DNA of 64,000 nucleotides, from assembly GCA_016903695.1 (NCBI GenBank), contig JADQBB010000007.1:57691-121690 (forward strand), written 5' to 3'. The stretch comes from Chlorogloea purpurea SAG 13.99 (GTDB lineage Bacteria > Cyanobacteriota > Cyanobacteriia > Cyanobacteriales > Microcystaceae). Positions 1-8,464 of this stretch are shown here, in pieces (positions within the stretch are counted from its first letter, which is position 1; the number at the start of each line of letters is the position of its first letter). A program made the translations under genes and the position numbers. Under the pieces are notes generated by a model that saw nothing but the letters and a program-made list of their open reading frames with translations, was not told the DNA's origin and ran no database searches.

Positions 1-929
1 TTCATGTAGTGTCCCCACTGGTCTTTCATATATTCGTGAGTTTTTCTCAAATTATAAGAAGGGATAGCGGTAGATACATGATGGGGAATATGGACGTTAA
101 TATCGTGGCAGAGAACTTCTACCCATTTCGGATAGGTACAGTGTACCGTACCGGCTAACTGTGCTTCGGCCGCACTCCACTGAGTCACTGGACGGAATTG
201 AATGTCACCGGCGGTGTGATGGACTAGGGTAAAGGTACTCATCCAGAAATGGTAAAACAGCCAGGGCATGAGCCAAAACTTGATCACTCCCCAGAATCCG
301 GTGGTGATGAAAAGAGTGGGAAAGAAGATGAGGGCGAAAATTACGACTACAGTGATAGATAATTTGGCTTTAGACTTTTCATGGGGCAGAAACTCATTGA
401 GATTAAAGTGTAATATACCCCAGTGAGCGATCGAGCCTAGGAACCAGAACCAACCGCGCATCGCTTGATAAAACCATTTAAGCGGTAGACTTCTCCCTTC
501 ATAATCGGGTAACTCCCAAGGGTCCCAAGCATTATCCACACCGTGTTTGTTTGTATGGGCGTGATGGCGATTGTGGAGGATTCGCCAACAGTGGAAGGGA
601 TAAATAAGGGGTAAGGTGAGGGTGTGTCCCACTAAATCATTAACCCAGCGACGATTAGCAAAGGAGCGATGGCCGCAATCGTGAGCCAAAACGAAGAATC
701 CCGTCAGGGCTGTGCCGGTAAAAAGCCAAGCTACGGGCAATAAATACCAAGGGGAAAAGGCGATGAACACGTAACCGCCAATGACGGCTAAGACGTTAAA
801 TATAACTGAAAACCACGCTTTAATTCGGTTTTTCAGAAAGAATTCTTTCGGTATAGATTTGATTATATCTTTCAGTTGCAATTCGGGATTAGACCAGGTA
901 ATCGAGGCTCTGTCTGCTGTAGCTGTCAC
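1..929 (-). CDS. desA: Acyl-lipid Delta12 (omega-6) desaturase, partial (C-terminus beyond window edge)
   Basis: Membrane di-iron desaturase that introduces a double bond at Delta12 of glycerolipid-bound oleate. It starts from a GTG at 929 ([12 protein letters not shown]...), and about 310 codons are present. All three histidine boxes are visible: HDCGH, HNRHH, and near the cut end HIPHH followed by [15 protein letters not shown]. Hydrophobic segments lie between the boxes. The family is usually about 350 residues, so about 40 C-terminal residues are missing because of the window edge, not a mutation. Identification as DesA rather than DesB or DesC rests on the overall pattern around [13 protein letters not shown] and DNAWDPW. 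Expression of such genes is often cold-regulated, but nothing here shows it directly. Confidence 0.9.
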   Translation of the reverse strand, partial: MTATADRASITWSNPELQLKDIIKSIPKEFFLKNRIKAWFSVIFNVLAVIGGYVFIAFSPWYLLPVAWLFTGTALTGFFVLAHDCGHRSFANRRWVNDLVGHTLTLPLIYPFHCWRILHNRHHAHTNKHGVDNAWDPWELPDYEGRSLPLKWFYQAMRGWFWFLGSIAHWGILHFNLNEFLPHEKSKAKLSITVVVIFALIFFPTLFITTGFWGVIKFWLMPWLFYHFWMSTFTLVHHTAGDIQFRPVTQWSAAEAQLAGTVHCTYPKWVEVLCHDINVHIPHHVSTAIPSYNLRKTHEYMKDQWGHYM

Positions 930-1169
930 TCGCTGAAATCTCCATTTAAGGGTGAGTTAGAGCAAAAATGCTCATGATAGTATTTTATGCTGGACTTATC
1001 TAGCAATCGCTTACTTTTAGTTCCTCTTGGTGCTGTTTAAACTTTCTTAGAGAAACTTAATAAACCTTAACAGTTATATCACATAACAGACTCTGGGACA
1101 GGAAAATCTTGGAAAAATTTCAACATCTAAGGAAAATATTAATACTAAATATTCTTGTCAAATAAGATG

Positions 1170-2060
1170 TTATGTGCCGTTAAGAAGGGCTATTTCTGAT
1201 AGGTTACTGACGTTCGTTAATGTTAAGCCTTCACAAGTACGTTTGATCAGTCCCGTGAGAACTTTGCCCGGCCCTACTTCGATTGCTTCTGTCACGCCTA
1301 TTTTCGACATTTCTAACATCGTTTCCCGCCAGCGCACCGAACCAGTCATTTGAGCCACGAGTCTGTGTTTCAGGGTCTCGGCCCCGGTGCAGGGTCGGGG
1401 ATCTACATTGGAAAGAACGGGTACTGTAGCGTCGTGAAAAGAAGTTGAATTTAATAACCGCTGAAATTCTTCTGCAGGAATTGCCATCAAGGGAGAATGG
1501 AAAGCGCCGGATACTTTTAAAGGTACAGCTCTTTTGGCTTTAACCTCCGAGAGAATTTTGTCTACCGCCGACGGTGTGCCGGAAATAACCACTTGTTCCG
1601 GGCTATTATCGTTAGCGATCACCACATCCGCCGTTGTGGCCATGAGATTTTCCAGGGCAGTACGATCGAATTTCATAATTGCCGCCATTTTCCCCCCCGC
1701 CGCCTTGTCCATTAACTGCGATCGATGACGCACCAAATTCAATCCCGTGGCGAAGTCGAACACCCCCGCAGCATACAGGGCTGAATACTCACCCAAGCTA
1801 TGACCCGCCACCTGATCGGGGCTGTAACCTTTATCTTTTAATAAATCCGTGAGGATGCTTTCCACCACGAACAGACAAGGTTGAGTGTACACCGTTCTAG
1901 ACAGAGTTTCTTCATCGCCCTGACATTTTTCCAATACAGACCAGCCTAATAGGGCTGAGGCTTCTGCAAATCTGTTTTTCCCTATATCCGTCTGTGCTAG
2001 ATCAGCTTCCATACCTGGTGTTTGTGAACCCTGCCCAGGAAATACCCAAATTTTTGTCAT
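1170..2060 (-). CDS. fabD: Malonyl-CoA:ACP transacylase
   Basis: Transfers malonyl from CoA to acyl carrier protein to feed fatty-acid elongation in the cytoplasm. The 296-residue length is typical. The N-terminal FPGQGSQ motif, the nucleophile elbow GHSLGE (Ser about 88) and the catalytic His in GAFHSPLM (about 195) are all visible. The start ATG is separated from the fabH stop by a single base, so the two are almost certainly translated from one mRNA (plsX-fabH-fabD order, minus strand). Confidence 0.96.
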   Translation of the reverse strand: MTKIWVFPGQGSQTPGMEADLAQTDIGKNRFAEASALLGWSVLEKCQGDEETLSRTVYTQPCLFVVESILTDLLKDKGYSPDQVAGHSLGEYSALYAAGVFDFATGLNLVRHRSQLMDKAAGGKMAAIMKFDRTALENLMATTADVVIANDNSPEQVVISGTPSAVDKILSEVKAKRAVPLKVSGAFHSPLMAIPAEEFQRLLNSTSFHDATVPVLSNVDPRPCTGAETLKHRLVAQMTGSVRWRETMLEMSKIGVTEAIEVGPGKVLTGLIKRTCEGLTLTNVSNLSEIALLNGT

Positions 2061-2061
2061 T

Positions 2062-3063
2062 TTATTTTCCCCATTTAAATATAGCTGCTCCCCAGGTTAA
2101 ACCAGCACCGAAACCCGAAGCGGCGATGATTTGCCCTGGTCGCACCCGCCCGCTGCGTACCGCTTCGTCGAGACAGAGTGGTATGGAAGCGGCTGATGTA
2201 TTACCATATTTGCTTAAATTTGTCAAGACTTTGGCGTTATCGATGGCGAGACGTTCGGCCACTGTGTCCATAATTCTTTGATTAGCTTGATGGAGTAGAA
2301 GCCAATCCACATCTTGAACGGTTAAGTCGGCCCGATAAAGGGCTTTCTCGATAACTTCCGGCACTTTGGCCACGGCGAAGCGATACACTTCCTTACCGTT
2401 CATTTTGATAGACTCGTAATTTCCTTGAGCGATCGCTACTTCTTCCTGAAGGGTTTGAGATTGACCGTTATAAGAGATACTGAGGGCCTGTGCGAGAGAG
2501 CCGTCGCTGTGCATTTCAAAACCGAGAAGACGATCGTTTTCCCCGTTGGCCTGACAGACGATCGCTCCCGCCCCATCACCGAAGAGGACGCAGGTGGAGC
2601 GATCGTTCCAGTCCACCCACCGGCTCAGAATATCAGCGCCGATAACTAACACGTTACGATAAACGCCGGTACGGATAAACTGAGCTGCCGTCACTAAACC
2701 TACCACGAAACCCGAACAAGCGGCCGTGAGGTCGAAAGCGACAGCGTGATCAGCACCCAAAAGGGCTTGGATTTGGCAGGCACTACCGAACATATCATCG
2801 GCGGTAGAAGTAGCGAGCAGAATTAAGTCCACATCCGAGGCAGTAATACCCGCCATATCGAGGGCCCTGAGGGCTGCATTGGCTCCCAATTGCGATAAAA
2901 GCAGGGATGGAGGAGCTAAATGACGCTGACTTATACCGGTGCGAGTTTTGATCCACTCATCGGAGGTATCAACGATCGTACTGAGATCATCATTGCTCAG
3001 TAACTGTTCTGGGACTGCCGAGCCGATGCCGGTGATGGCAGTTCCTGTACCTGATCCTTTCAA
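2062..3063 (-). CDS. fabH: 3-oxoacyl-ACP synthase III (KAS III)
   Basis: Condenses acetyl-CoA with malonyl-ACP to start fatty-acid synthesis. The thiolase-fold triad is visible: Cys116 in TAACSGF, His in LLHQANQRI (about 256) and Asn in YGNTSAASIP (about 288). The start appears to be TTG at 3063, about 9 nt after an AAGGGG ribosome-binding sequence; no nearer in-frame ATG fits the family N-terminus (...GTAITGIGSAVP). It lies 21 bp after plsX and 1 bp before fabD. The rare start codon may lower translation relative to its neighbours (inference). Confidence 0.95.
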   Translation of the reverse strand: MKGSGTGTAITGIGSAVPEQLLSNDDLSTIVDTSDEWIKTRTGISQRHLAPPSLLLSQLGANAALRALDMAGITASDVDLILLATSTADDMFGSACQIQALLGADHAVAFDLTAACSGFVVGLVTAAQFIRTGVYRNVLVIGADILSRWVDWNDRSTCVLFGDGAGAIVCQANGENDRLLGFEMHSDGSLAQALSISYNGQSQTLQEEVAIAQGNYESIKMNGKEVYRFAVAKVPEVIEKALYRADLTVQDVDWLLLHQANQRIMDTVAERLAIDNAKVLTNLSKYGNTSAASIPLCLDEAVRSGRVRPGQIIAASGFGAGLTWGAAIFKWGK

Positions 3064-3084
3064 CAGTTTTAACCCCTTACGTGT

Positions 3085-4137
3085 TTATGATTCGAGCGAT
3101 AAAGCTTTACTTTTGGGCGTTTGATGTTGCTCGGTGTAGACTTGGAATCTATCCCACACCTGCTTATCCACGGCTTCTTTAGCTTGACGGATGGCACTGT
3201 AAATCGAAGGTGCTTGAGAGCTACCGTGACTGATTATACAGACTCCATCGACCCCTAATAAGAGAGCGCCGCCGTGTTCCGCGTGATCCATTCTCTGTTT
3301 GATGCGGCGGAGGTTGGGTTTAAGAATGGCTGAGCCGATCTGTCCGCGGATTCCCTGGGGCAATTCCTCGCGGATGATCTGTAACATCACCCCGCCTACC
3401 GCCTCAGCGAATTTGAGAAGTACGTTACCCACAAATCCATCGCAGACGATAACATCGAATTGTCCAGAGAGTACATCTCTACCTTCGGCGTTACCGATGA
3501 AGGGAATCCGAGGATTATTTTTTAAGAGTTCGTAGGTTTCGATCGTGAGATTGTTCCCTTTCCCCTCTTCTTCACCGATACTCAGTAAACCCACCCCTGG
3601 GTTTTCAACTCCCATAACGTGTTTACTGTAAATCGTGCCCATGAGGGCGAATTGTTCGAGATATTTGGCTTTACAGTCCACGTTAGCGCCCACGTCGAGA
3701 ACGATAACCGATTTGCCTGCGAGCATGGTGGGTAGTATCGCCCCGATAGCGGGGCGATCGATTCCCTTGAGACGACCCAAACCGAAGATAGCTGCGGCCA
3801 TAGCCGCACCCGAATGGCCGGCTGAAACCACGGCATCGGCCCGTTTTTCTTTCACCAACCGCATCGCCACATTAATAGAGGCTTCGGGTTTGCGCCTGAT
3901 GGTGGTCGCTTCGTCTTCCATCGTGATCACCTCGGCGGCGTGGACTATGGTGACGTTTTTGGGTTTTTGGTGATTTTGAAAATAAGATTCGATCTGTGCT
4001 GAATCTCCCACCAGGAGGACTTCCACGTCTAATTCTTCACTAGCCCGGATCGCCCCAGTGATGATTTCGTTGGGAGCGTGGTCGCCGCCCATCGCGTCTA
4101 CTGCAATTCTTGCCCGATTTAATGCCGTTTCTGCCAT
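3085..4137 (-). CDS. plsX: Phosphate acyltransferase PlsX
   Basis: Converts acyl-ACP to acyl-phosphate, the acyl donor for glycerol-3-phosphate acylation, linking fatty-acid and phospholipid synthesis. The 350-residue length is normal. The N-terminal IAVDAMGGDHAPNEI signature and the central SAGHSGAAMAA and LDVGANVD motifs are diagnostic. It is first in the minus-strand plsX-fabH-fabD operon, which is conserved in bacteria. The later-acting plsC gene is not here but about 37 kb away at 40.9 kb. Confidence 0.96.
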   Translation of the reverse strand: MAETALNRARIAVDAMGGDHAPNEIITGAIRASEELDVEVLLVGDSAQIESYFQNHQKPKNVTIVHAAEVITMEDEATTIRRKPEASINVAMRLVKEKRADAVVSAGHSGAAMAAAIFGLGRLKGIDRPAIGAILPTMLAGKSVIVLDVGANVDCKAKYLEQFALMGTIYSKHVMGVENPGVGLLSIGEEEGKGNNLTIETYELLKNNPRIPFIGNAEGRDVLSGQFDVIVCDGFVGNVLLKFAEAVGGVMLQIIREELPQGIRGQIGSAILKPNLRRIKQRMDHAEHGGALLLGVDGVCIISHGSSQAPSIYSAIRQAKEAVDKQVWDRFQVYTEQHQTPKSKALSLES

Positions 4138-4278
4138 TGAGTCAGTGTTATAGAAGCTTTTAGAATTTTACCATCTACTCTTGACAGGAGGAGAAGGAAA
4201 AGGGATTACCGATCGAGTAATTCTTAAGAAATTACTAATCTTCTTTATACAATAAAGCATGATCGACAGAGGTGAAAG

Positions 4279-5571
4279 ATGATTAAAATATTTGCTTGGA
4301 CGATGGGCGGTTTTTTCTTGAGTGTTTTTGGCGGCTCGGGGGAACCGGTTTCTTTACCTCTGGTTTCTTGGCAGTCCGCCCCTATTTTCGCTCTTCCTAC
4401 CGCCCCTGACCCGGCTGTGGCCACGATCGCTCAAAATTATCTACAACGCCTGCAAAGCCGAGGATTAGACTTGTCCCGGCAGGGGGTGTCGATCGAAACC
4501 GACTGGGCTGATCTGGCTCTCCATAATCCCCGTATTCCCGCCTCGGCTGCTTCTCTGACGAAAATCGCTACAACTTTAGCTGCTGTGGAAACTTGGCCGA
4601 TCGATCATCGCTTTACCACCCGATTTTTATCGAGAGGCAAAATCAATAAGGGGGTTTTGCAGGGCGATTTGATTATCGAGGCTGGAGGTGATCCGCTTTT
4701 GGTTTGGGAGGAAGTGATCGCGATCGCGAATAAGTTAAACAGCCTCGGTATCCGCGAGGTGAAAGGTAATCTTCTCGTCACGGGCGATCTGATCGTTAAT
4801 TTTCAAGAAGACGTGGTTAAATCGGGGGAATTGGTCAGGGTGGGGATGAATAGCGATCGATGGTCTCTTGAGGCGAAAAAAGCCTTTCAGGATATGCCGA
4901 AGGGGACTAAAGAGCCTGGGGTGAAGATTTCGGGGACGGTTAAACTCATGGAGAAAGTACCAGAAGGAACTGCAGTACTATTGACGCATCAATCTTTAAC
5001 CCTGGGAGAATTATTACACATAATGAACGTTTATAGTAATAACGTCATGGCGGAAATGCTGGCACAGTCATTAGGGGGTGCGGGTAAAGTGGCGGAAATA
5101 GCGGTTAAATCCGCCGGTGTTTCCCAATCAGAAATCTCGTTAATTAACGGGTCTGGTTTGGGTGTGGAAAATCGTATTTCTCCCCACGCGGTTTGTAAGA
5201 TGTTAGGGGTTTTGCAGGAGAAGTTAGCCGCAGGGCCGATTAAGCTCCACGATTTATTTCCTGTAGCCGGTAGGGATAAAGAGGGGACGATGCGATGGCG
5301 GGCCATACCGGATGGGGTGATGATCAAGACGGGTACGCTAGCCCAAGTGAGTGCTTTGGCGGGATTAATCCCGACTCGAGAAAGGGGCAATGTGTGTTTC
5401 GCCATTACTAATTTCGGCAGTAGTAATATCGAGGGTTTACGGCACGAACAAGATGAGGTGTTACAAGCTTTGGCGGCGCACTGGCGGTTAGTTCCCGCGG
5501 TTACTAAAGGGAGTCTACCGAAGAAGCCTTTCTTGGGTGATCCGGGTCGGAATTTGAGTGATCGAAGTTGA
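4279..5571 (+). CDS. dacB: D-alanyl-D-alanine carboxypeptidase, PBP4/S13 family
   Basis: Penicillin-binding protein that trims peptidoglycan cross-links in the periplasm. The 430 residues carry an N-terminal hydrophobic export signal (about residues 3-30) and the three serine-peptidase motifs in order: S92-L-T-K95 in SAASLTKIA, SNN in NVYSNNVMAE (about 255), and KTG in MIKTGTLAQVSALAG (about 353). It is transcribed divergently from plsX. Whether it acts as carboxypeptidase or endopeptidase cannot be decided from sequence. Confidence 0.92.
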   Translation: MIKIFAWTMGGFFLSVFGGSGEPVSLPLVSWQSAPIFALPTAPDPAVATIAQNYLQRLQSRGLDLSRQGVSIETDWADLALHNPRIPASAASLTKIATTLAAVETWPIDHRFTTRFLSRGKINKGVLQGDLIIEAGGDPLLVWEEVIAIANKLNSLGIREVKGNLLVTGDLIVNFQEDVVKSGELVRVGMNSDRWSLEAKKAFQDMPKGTKEPGVKISGTVKLMEKVPEGTAVLLTHQSLTLGELLHIMNVYSNNVMAEMLAQSLGGAGKVAEIAVKSAGVSQSEISLINGSGLGVENRISPHAVCKMLGVLQEKLAAGPIKLHDLFPVAGRDKEGTMRWRAIPDGVMIKTGTLAQVSALAGLIPTRERGNVCFAITNFGSSNIEGLRHEQDEVLQALAAHWRLVPAVTKGSLPKKPFLGDPGRNLSDRS

Positions 5572-5626
5572 TATTATTGACGGGAACAGATGTAAATTCT
5601 TGTCTTAAAAAGTTACTGATTACGCT

Positions 5627-6391
5627 CTAATTTAACGTCAGGGCGAGAGCGATCGCAACGGCAGCACCGATCAAAGTATTGATCACATTGACTAATTCAT
5701 TAGTCAACCAATCGTAACGAGATTGTAGGGTAGCCCCGATAACGCTCTCTAAGTTAGTGGCCATGAAAGCGGCGATAATACACCACACCACACCCACAAT
5801 AGTAATTAATCCCAAACCCCAAGCTAAAAGAGCGATCGATAAACCGCCGACGATTCCCGCCGCAGTACCTTCAAGACTCACCGCGCCTTCCGTACCTCTG
5901 GGCACGCTTTGGAGGGTGGTGATTAAAAAAGTTCTCTTTCCGTAAGCTTTTCCGACTTCGCTTGCGGTAGTGTCGGCTAATTTGGTGGCGAAACTGGCTA
6001 CATAGCCCACTATGAATAAGCCAGGCCAAGGTTCAGGCAATAATAAAGATAGTATAGCGCAGATAGAGGCTATCAAGGCGGAACCCCAAACATTTTCCGG
6101 GCCTCTCATGCCCGATCGTTTTTCGGCTATACCCTCGGCTTCTTTTCGTGCCATGCCGATACGAGTTACCGCCGACCCGACGAAGAAATAAAATAAAACT
6201 ACTACATAAGCGCGCCATCCCAAGGAACCCCAAACGATCACACCCAATAGCCAAGCGTTGAGATAACCGGCGGGCGTTAATAATTTTTTCGGTAAGAGAA
6301 AAGCTATCCCTAGAAGGATGGTGTTAATAATAACGGCGATTATCGAAGGATTGGTAATATCAATAGTCATAAAATTATCACTCACTGGCAA
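5627..6391 (-). CDS. DUF92/TIGR00297 membrane protein, VTE6-like (phytyl-phosphate kinase family)
   Basis: Integral membrane protein of 254 residues with about six hydrophobic helices. It contains the family signature YVASFATKLADTTASEVGKAYG, seen as FATKLADT and SEVGKAYG, and the glycine-rich GTAAGIVGG. Known plant and Synechocystis members phosphorylate phytyl-phosphate in phytol salvage for tocopherol synthesis; function here is by family. The listed ATG at 6391 overlaps the upstream GntR gene by 14 bp; a second ATG at 6370 (MTIDITNPS) would leave a 7-bp gap and is equally plausible. It is probably co-transcribed with that regulator. Confidence 0.75.
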   Translation of the reverse strand: MPVSDNFMTIDITNPSIIAVIINTILLGIAFLLPKKLLTPAGYLNAWLLGVIVWGSLGWRAYVVVLFYFFVGSAVTRIGMARKEAEGIAEKRSGMRGPENVWGSALIASICAILSLLLPEPWPGLFIVGYVASFATKLADTTASEVGKAYGKRTFLITTLQSVPRGTEGAVSLEGTAAGIVGGLSIALLAWGLGLITIVGVVWCIIAAFMATNLESVIGATLQSRYDWLTNELVNVINTLIGAAVAIALALTLN

Positions 6392-7379
6392 GATTTTTAT
6401 TTCCTAATCCTAGCTCACGCCTGAGAAGTTGTATGGATTTGTCGCCTATATAACTAGGGCTACAGATAATTTGAGGGAGACGGATCAAATCGCCTTGAGA
6501 TTCGTGGATCAATCTTTTAACTATGTTGTGACTAGATCTGTCGCTGATAATAGTTTGGGATGTCCTTACTAATATTCTCATTTTCTCCGTATCTTGAATA
6601 TGAGCGGACATGACTAAAATATCTTCGCCCCTGAGACTGTGAATGAGAACTTCCGCTACTTTAATAATGCCTGGACTGACGCTGACTATGCCCAGGTGAC
6701 TATCGGTAGGAAGTTGTTTTACTAAAGCTAATTCTTGACTGTAGTCGTAGATGTCGATGGGGATGACCCGGATCGAGAAGGGAGTTGCGATCGCTTCCGC
6801 CACATTGATAAAATAACGACTGGTAACGACCGTCGCCGATTTGGTTTGAGCCAAAACCGCTGATAAATCTTCCAAGGGTACTAATTCTACCGGGATGTTC
6901 AATGATTGTTCTAATTCTTTGAGCATTAACTCGCCCGCACCTAAATCTGTATGGGGAATAGTAATTAGAACTTTGGCACTGCATCTTAGCCGCCAATCAA
7001 TTTCCGCGAGTAGTAACTCTCTTATTTGTGAAAGGGTTAATTCGTGGCCGAGAAGTTCATCGAGATTTTGACAGATAAGCTTTCCCAGTTCTGGATACTG
7101 GGATAAAAGAGGGGAATTGAAGGAATTTTTACTCTCGTGTCCTTGGGCTTTAACGTAAATTCCCGAACCGGCGTAGGATTCTACTAAGCCATCTTCTTCT
7201 AGTTGCTGGTAGATTTTACTGATGGTATTGCGATGTAAGCCCGTGATCATAGCCAGTTGCCTCGTACTGGGCAGGCGATGCCCCGGCGGGTATTGGCGGG
7301 AAGCAATGGCGAAGCGAATCTGGTCTAGTAATTGCCGCGAGGCGGGTATGTCGCTATCGGTTTGAATTTGAAATCGCAT
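6378..7379 (-). CDS. GntR-family transcriptional regulator
   Basis: DNA-binding regulator of 333 residues. The N-terminal 75 residues form a classic GntR winged helix (PPGHRLPSTRQLA, then GLHRNTISKIYQQLEEDGLV). The C-terminal 240 residues do not resemble an aminotransferase (MocR) domain; they look like an alpha/beta ligand-binding region, and no ligand can be inferred. It overlaps or abuts the VTE6-like gene downstream, so it may regulate that gene (inference from context). Confidence 0.85.
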   Translation of the reverse strand: MRFQIQTDSDIPASRQLLDQIRFAIASRQYPPGHRLPSTRQLAMITGLHRNTISKIYQQLEEDGLVESYAGSGIYVKAQGHESKNSFNSPLLSQYPELGKLICQNLDELLGHELTLSQIRELLLAEIDWRLRCSAKVLITIPHTDLGAGELMLKELEQSLNIPVELVPLEDLSAVLAQTKSATVVTSRYFINVAEAIATPFSIRVIPIDIYDYSQELALVKQLPTDSHLGIVSVSPGIIKVAEVLIHSLRGEDILVMSAHIQDTEKMRILVRTSQTIISDRSSHNIVKRLIHESQGDLIRLPQIICSPSYIGDKSIQLLRRELGLGNKNLASE

Positions 7380-7578
7380 CTCTATTAATTTGTATAAAAA
7401 TTTTATATATTTTTTATTGTATCAGGGTAGCAGTGATGTTTATGGGTAGATAAATAGGGTATTGATGGCAAAATACTAGGGTGAATCTAAACGAACAGTA
7501 AATATAGTTAATTCATTAATCTCACTATATTGACTGTGTTAAATGTTGAATAATTATTAGATAAAATATTACTTTTAG

Positions 7579-7721
7579 GGGAGCATCCGATTTTTGCAAC
7601 GACCGGCGGGGAATCAATTCCCCGCCTCATAGTCCAAGTCCTCTTAAGAGGACTTCTGCTATGAGACCGTAATTTTAATCACGGTCGGGTCAGGTATACC
7701 TTGCATAATTGGGATGCTCCC
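7579..7721. repeat. 143-bp MITE, copy 1, with 8-bp target-site duplication
   Basis: Non-coding element bounded by terminal inverted repeats (left GGGAGCATCCGATTTTTGCA, right end reading GGGAGCATCCCAATTATGCA on the minus strand). The 8-bp sequence ACTTTTAG directly precedes (7571-7578) and follows (7722-7729) the element, a target-site duplication. Inside are three hairpins: 7605-7626, 7636-7655 and 7665-7686. It is nearly identical to the copy at 23365-23507. No ORF is present, so it must have been mobilised in trans. The rest of the gap between the GntR gene and coaE shows nothing else recognisable. Confidence 0.9.
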
Positions 7722-7823
7722 ACTTTTAGAGAAGACGCTTAACTGTATCTGATAGTTCCCTTTTTGAGATTGCGGTTTGATAATGTTAATAAAGTAAGCG
7801 ATTTACACTTGATTTTTATAACT

Positions 7824-8411
7824 ATGACTCGTCGTATTATCGGATTAACTGGTGGTATTGCCTGCGGTAAAACAACCGTTTCTAATTATCTAAGTCACCA
7901 TCACTTTATACCTGTCCTCGATGCGGATATTTACGCCAGGGATGCGGTCAAATCAGGCTCGCCAATTTTGGGGAAGATAATTTCTCGATACGGAAAATTT
8001 ATAGTGAAAGAGGATGGGAATCTTGATCGCAAAAAGTTAGGGGAAATTATCTTTAACGACGCGGACGAAAAAGTTTGGCTGGAATCCCAGATACACCCCT
8101 ATGTAAGAGAGTGTTTTATCGATGGGTTAAATCGTCTGGGCGATGATATTATAGTGTTTGCTATTCCCCTCCTATTTGAAGCCAATCTCACCGCTATGGT
8201 GACGGAAATATGGGTGGTATATTGTCGGGAGTCGGTGCAGATTGAAAGGCTGATGGCGAGGGATGGATTAACGGCGGAGCAGGCTTTAAGTAGGATTGAA
8301 AGCCAGTTACCGTTAGAGGAAAAGGTGGCGCGTGCGGATGTAGTATTGAATAATATCAACGGCCTCGATAGTCTGTATCGGGAGGTCGATCGTTATTTAA
8401 AAACTAAATAA
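7824..8411 (+). CDS. coaE: Dephospho-CoA kinase
   Basis: Last step of coenzyme A synthesis: phosphorylates the 3'-OH of dephospho-CoA using ATP. 195 residues, normal for the family. The P-loop GGIACGKTT lies at the N-terminus, with the lid region and the DADIYARD motif following. The ATG at 7824 (MTRRIIGLTGG) is preferred to an upstream in-frame ATG at 7764, because the extra 20 residues do not fit the family. Confidence 0.93.
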   Translation: MTRRIIGLTGGIACGKTTVSNYLSHHHFIPVLDADIYARDAVKSGSPILGKIISRYGKFIVKEDGNLDRKKLGEIIFNDADEKVWLESQIHPYVRECFIDGLNRLGDDIIVFAIPLLFEANLTAMVTEIWVVYCRESVQIERLMARDGLTAEQALSRIESQLPLEEKVARADVVLNNINGLDSLYREVDRYLKTK

Positions 8412-8464
8412 AGTTCAATGTAAAATATTGCATAATATTATTAGTTCACTTGCATTATCAGCCC

